A stretch of DNA of 8,396 nt, taken from an uncultured Bacteroidales bacterium. Lineage in GTDB: Bacteria; Bacteroidota; Bacteroidia; Bacteroidales; Bacteroidaceae. Of the stretch, positions 6,667 through 8,396 are shown in pieces. The stretch is taken from assembly GCA_902783615.1 (NCBI GenBank), contig CACZRQ010000103.1, forward strand, positions 1-8,396, written 5' to 3'. A program made the position numbers and the translations under genes. How positions within the stretch are numbered: the first letter of the stretch is position 1; each line of letters begins with the position of its first letter. The notes below the pieces were generated by a model, which worked only from the letters and a program-made list of their open reading frames with translations, was not told the DNA's origin and did no database searches.

Positions 6667-6944
6667 TTATCTGTTAGCGTTAATTTGTCGATTGCGTCGA
6701 TGATTTCGGTGACTTTCTGGTCGAACTCCTCGTGGAACTGCTTGTAGAAGCCCTTCACGTTACCCGGCTGGGTGTGGCTGATGCGACTCAGAAAATCGTC
6801 CTGTACGGTCAGGATCTCGGTCAACAACTCATCTGCCAAGTGTGGATTTACACCTTTCACATACAACTTAGCAGCTAAGCACTCTGCAAATAATGCACTC
6901 GAAACTTCGTTCACGAACTGCTTTAAATCTTTTCTTTTAGCCAT
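6663..6944 (-). CDS. Uncharacterised 93-aa, mostly helical, cytosolic protein
   Basis: I do not recognise this family. The 93-aa product has no signal peptide or membrane segment, is rich in charged and leucine residues, and looks alpha-helical throughout: an N-terminal KRKDLKQFVNEVSSALFAE helix, a central LADELLTEILTVQDDFLSRI helix, a short break near HTQPGN, and a C-terminal FHEEFDQKVTEIIDAIDKL helix. Two cysteine/histidine-type metal motifs were looked for and are absent. The start ATG (6944-6942) is fixed by a strong AGGAGG site eight bases upstream. The stop overlaps the acyltransferase start (ATGA), so the two are likely made together; a helper or regulatory role in lipid metabolism is only a guess. 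It is first in the likely three-gene operon and divergent from pfp. Confidence 0.85.
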   Translation of the reverse strand: MAKRKDLKQFVNEVSSALFAECLAAKLYVKGVNPHLADELLTEILTVQDDFLSRISHTQPGNVKGFYKQFHEEFDQKVTEIIDAIDKLTLTDK

Positions 6945-6952
6945 AATTTATC

Positions 6953-6958
6953 CCTCCT
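6953..6958 (-). promoter_or_regulatory. Strong Shine-Dalgarno AGGAGG before the 93-aa gene
   Basis: The minus strand reads AGGAGG then GATAAATT then ATG, an eight-base spacing. A full anti-SD match is unusual in Bacteroidetes, where A-rich leaders dominate, and none of the other complete starts in this window has one. It decides the start at 6944. Confidence 0.75.
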
Positions 6959-6986
6959 GTAAAATTGATTATTTGGTTTCAAGGGG

Positions 6987-6994
6987 TAAAGATA
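6987..6994 (-). promoter_or_regulatory. Possible -7 box of the 93-aa/acyltransferase/amidase operon
   Basis: Minus-strand TATCTTTA matches TAnnTTTG at all but the last base and would give a leader of about 35 nt ending at the strong Shine-Dalgarno. The -33 position (7017-7015) reads ATG rather than TTG, so support is weak. Confidence 0.3.
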
Positions 6995-7035
6995 GTAAAA
7001 TAAATCTAAATCACCATACATCATTGGAATAAATA

Positions 7036-7067
7036 TTTGCAAATTTGCCAAAAAATTGCGATATTTG
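7036..7067 (+). promoter_or_regulatory. Candidate pfp promoter (TTTG, 20 nt, GATATTTG) with GCAAATTTGC palindrome
   Basis: TTTG (7036-7039) stands exactly 20 nt before GATATTTG (7060-7067), one mismatch from TAnnTTTG; transcription would begin near 7073-7076. Overlapping the -33 box and the start of the spacer is a perfect 10-bp palindrome GCAAATTTGC (7039-7048), and the ATTTGC word occurs three times (7035-7040, 7043-7048, 7063-7068). A palindrome here could be an operator, but the pieces are AT-rich and could arise by chance. Confidence 0.55.
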
Positions 7068-7078
7068 CAGCTCAAAAT

Positions 7079-7111
7079 ATGTTTAAACCTAATTTAGATA
7101 GAAAAAAATGA
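7079..7111 (+). CDS. Possible 10-codon upstream ORF overlapping the pfp start (ATGA)
   Basis: ATG at 7079 opens MFKPNLDRKK and stops at TGA 7109-7111, which overlaps the pfp ATG (7108-7110) in an ATGA junction. It would start only a few bases after the predicted transcription start and has no Shine-Dalgarno. It may be a leader peptide coupled to pfp or pure chance in an A-rich leader; no family is recognisable. The palindrome GTTTAAAC (7081-7088) lies within it. Confidence 0.2.
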   Translation: MFKPNLDRKK

Positions 7112-8396
7112 CAAAAAGTGCATTGCAAATCGCGAGGGCTGCGTATCAGCCCAAACTGCCAAAAGCGCTGAGAGGTAATGTGAAGACCGTTGCAGGTGAA
7201 CCTACTCAGTCGGTTGCAGATCAGGAAGAGATCAAGAAGCTGTTCCCTAACACTTACGGAATGCCTCTGATCAAGTTTGAAAACGCTGCCGAAGCTGCAG
7301 AGTTCGCTCCCATGAACGTGGGTGTGATCCTGTCAGGTGGTCAGGCTCCTGGTGGCCACAATGTGATGTCTGGTCTGTTCGACGGACTGAAGAAGCTGAA
7401 TCCTGCCAACCGCCTCTATGGTTTCCTGATGGGTCCTGGTGGTTTGGTGGATCACAACTACATCGAGCTGACAGCAGAGATCATCGACGAGTACCGCAAT
7501 ACCGGTGGTTTCGACATCATTGGCTCTGGCCGTACCAAGCTGGAGAAGGTGGATCAGTTCGAGAAGGGTCTGGAAATCCTGAAGAAGCTGAACATCAAGG
7601 CTGTGGTGATCATCGGTGGTGACGACTCCAACACCAACGCTTGCGTGCTGGCTGAGTACTATGCTGCCAAGAACTATGGCATTCAGGTGATTGGTTGCCC
7701 CAAGACGATTGATGGCGACTTGAAGAACGACCAGATTGAGACTTCTTTCGGCTTCGATACCGCTTGCAAGACTTATGCTGAGGTGATTGGTAACATCGAG
7801 CGTGACTGCAACTCTGCCCGCAAGTACTGGCACTTCATCAAGCTGATGGGACGTTCTGCTTCTCACATTGCGCTGGAGTGCGCACTGCAGGTGCAGCCTA
7901 ACTACACCATCATTTCTGAGGAGGTGGAGGCTAAGGATCTGTCGCTGGACGACATCGTGACTGACATTGCCAAGACTGTGGCTGACCGTGCTGCTGATGG
8001 CAACAACTTCGGTACCGTGCTGATTCCAGAAGGTCTGATTGAGTTCATCCCTGCCATGAAGCGTTTGATTGCCGAGCTGAACGATCTGCTTGCAGCGAAG
8101 GGTGCTGAATTTGCTGAGGTGCCTGCTAACCAGCAGCGTCAGTACATCATCAACAACCTCTCTGCTACAAACGCTGAGATCTATGCTTCTCTGCCTGAGG
8201 GTGTTGCTCGTCAGTTGTCACTGGAGCGCGACCCACACGGAAACGTACAGGTTTCTCTGATTGAGACTGAGAAGTTGCTGAGTGAGATGGTGGGCAACAA
8301 GCTGGCTGCTTGGAAGAAGGAAGGTAAGTATGTGGGCAAGTTCTCTGCTCTGCATCACTTCTTTGGTTATGAAGGTCGCTGCGCAGCTCCTTCTAA
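7108..8396 (+). CDS. pfp: PPi-dependent 6-phosphofructokinase (long form), 429 codons; 3' end beyond window
   Basis: Cytosolic glycolytic enzyme that reversibly phosphorylates fructose 6-phosphate using pyrophosphate. ATG 7108 opens TKSALQIARAAYQPKLP. Motifs in order: GGQAPGG (77-83), GGDD (170-173), PKTIDGD (198-204), MGRS (247-250) and IPEG (306-309). The second Asp of GGDD (D173, where ATP-dependent enzymes have Gly) and K199 of PKTID mark PPi specificity. The ~70-residue N-terminal extension before GGQAPGG and the segment GYEGRCAAPS at the window edge fit the long, plant-beta-like group of about 550 aa, so some 120 residues are missing. The final TAA of the window is out of frame (TCT AA-), so this is a cut by the window edge, not a stop. 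Codon use is strongly biased (CTG, AAG, GGT), as expected of a highly expressed gene. It diverges from the 93-aa gene and has its own promoter. Confidence 0.97.
   Translation, partial: MTKSALQIARAAYQPKLPKALRGNVKTVAGEPTQSVADQEEIKKLFPNTYGMPLIKFENAAEAAEFAPMNVGVILSGGQAPGGHNVMSGLFDGLKKLNPANRLYGFLMGPGGLVDHNYIELTAEIIDEYRNTGGFDIIGSGRTKLEKVDQFEKGLEILKKLNIKAVVIIGGDDSNTNACVLAEYYAAKNYGIQVIGCPKTIDGDLKNDQIETSFGFDTACKTYAEVIGNIERDCNSARKYWHFIKLMGRSASHIALECALQVQPNYTIISEEVEAKDLSLDDIVTDIAKTVADRAADGNNFGTVLIPEGLIEFIPAMKRLIAELNDLLAAKGAEFAEVPANQQRQYIINNLSATNAEIYASLPEGVARQLSLERDPHGNVQVSLIETEKLLSEMVGNKLAAWKKEGKYVGKFSALHHFFGYEGRCAAPS

Noticed and set aside
7333..7866. Minus-strand open frame of 177 codons
   Set aside because: Antisense shadow of pfp, produced by its strongly biased codon use.
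8394..8396. TAA at the window edge as the pfp stop
   Set aside because: Out of frame: the last full codon is TCT (8392-8394) and the protein is about 120 residues short of its family.

Overview
The window looks like chromosomal DNA of a Bacteroidales bacterium, most likely Prevotella or a close relative. The reasons are Bacteroidetes-type promoters (a TTG/TTTG box about 20 nt before TAnnTTTG), A-rich leaders mostly lacking Shine-Dalgarno sites, a lipoprotein with a BACON domain, a golvesin-domain protein of the kind often labelled 'xanthan lyase' in this phylum, and a long-form PPi-dependent phosphofructokinase. No mobile element, CRISPR array, tRNA or rRNA was seen. The genus is an inference from gene content, not proven.

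Layout. (1) 1-1518, minus strand: methionine aminopeptidase (map) followed by lepA (elongation factor 4, its 3' part outside the window), separated by a 7-bp-period repeat array. (2) 1519-1719: a divergent control region with a good map promoter and short repeats. (3) 1720-3183, plus strand: a lipoprotein with an N-terminal BACON domain and about 11-12 plant-type 24-residue leucine-rich repeats. (4) 3180-6944, minus strand: a probable three-gene operon read as 93-aa unknown protein, then a PlsC-type acyltransferase (4-base ATGA overlap), then a large secreted amidase-fold protein carrying a golvesin insert. A second copy of the heptad array lies between the acyltransferase and the amidase-like gene and supplies or abuts its non-ATG start. 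(5) 6945-7107: a divergent control region. (6) 7108 to the end, plus strand: pfp, cut by the window edge.

Two parts are housekeeping: N-terminal protein maturation plus translation (map-lepA) and glycolysis (pfp). The envelope-related genes are the lipoprotein, the acyltransferase and the amidase-fold protein. The lipoprotein gene and the amidase-fold gene converge and overlap by four bases at their stop codons.

The points most worth a second look are: the amidase-fold protein keeps all four expected catalytic or zinc residues despite a family name that suggests polysaccharide lysis; its start codon is TTG or ATT at the edge of a heptad repeat; two separate arrays share the same layout; the lipoprotein combines BACON, a cap and plant-type LRRs; and a 10-codon upstream ORF overlaps the pfp start. 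I did not find a clear new multi-gene defence or mobile system here.
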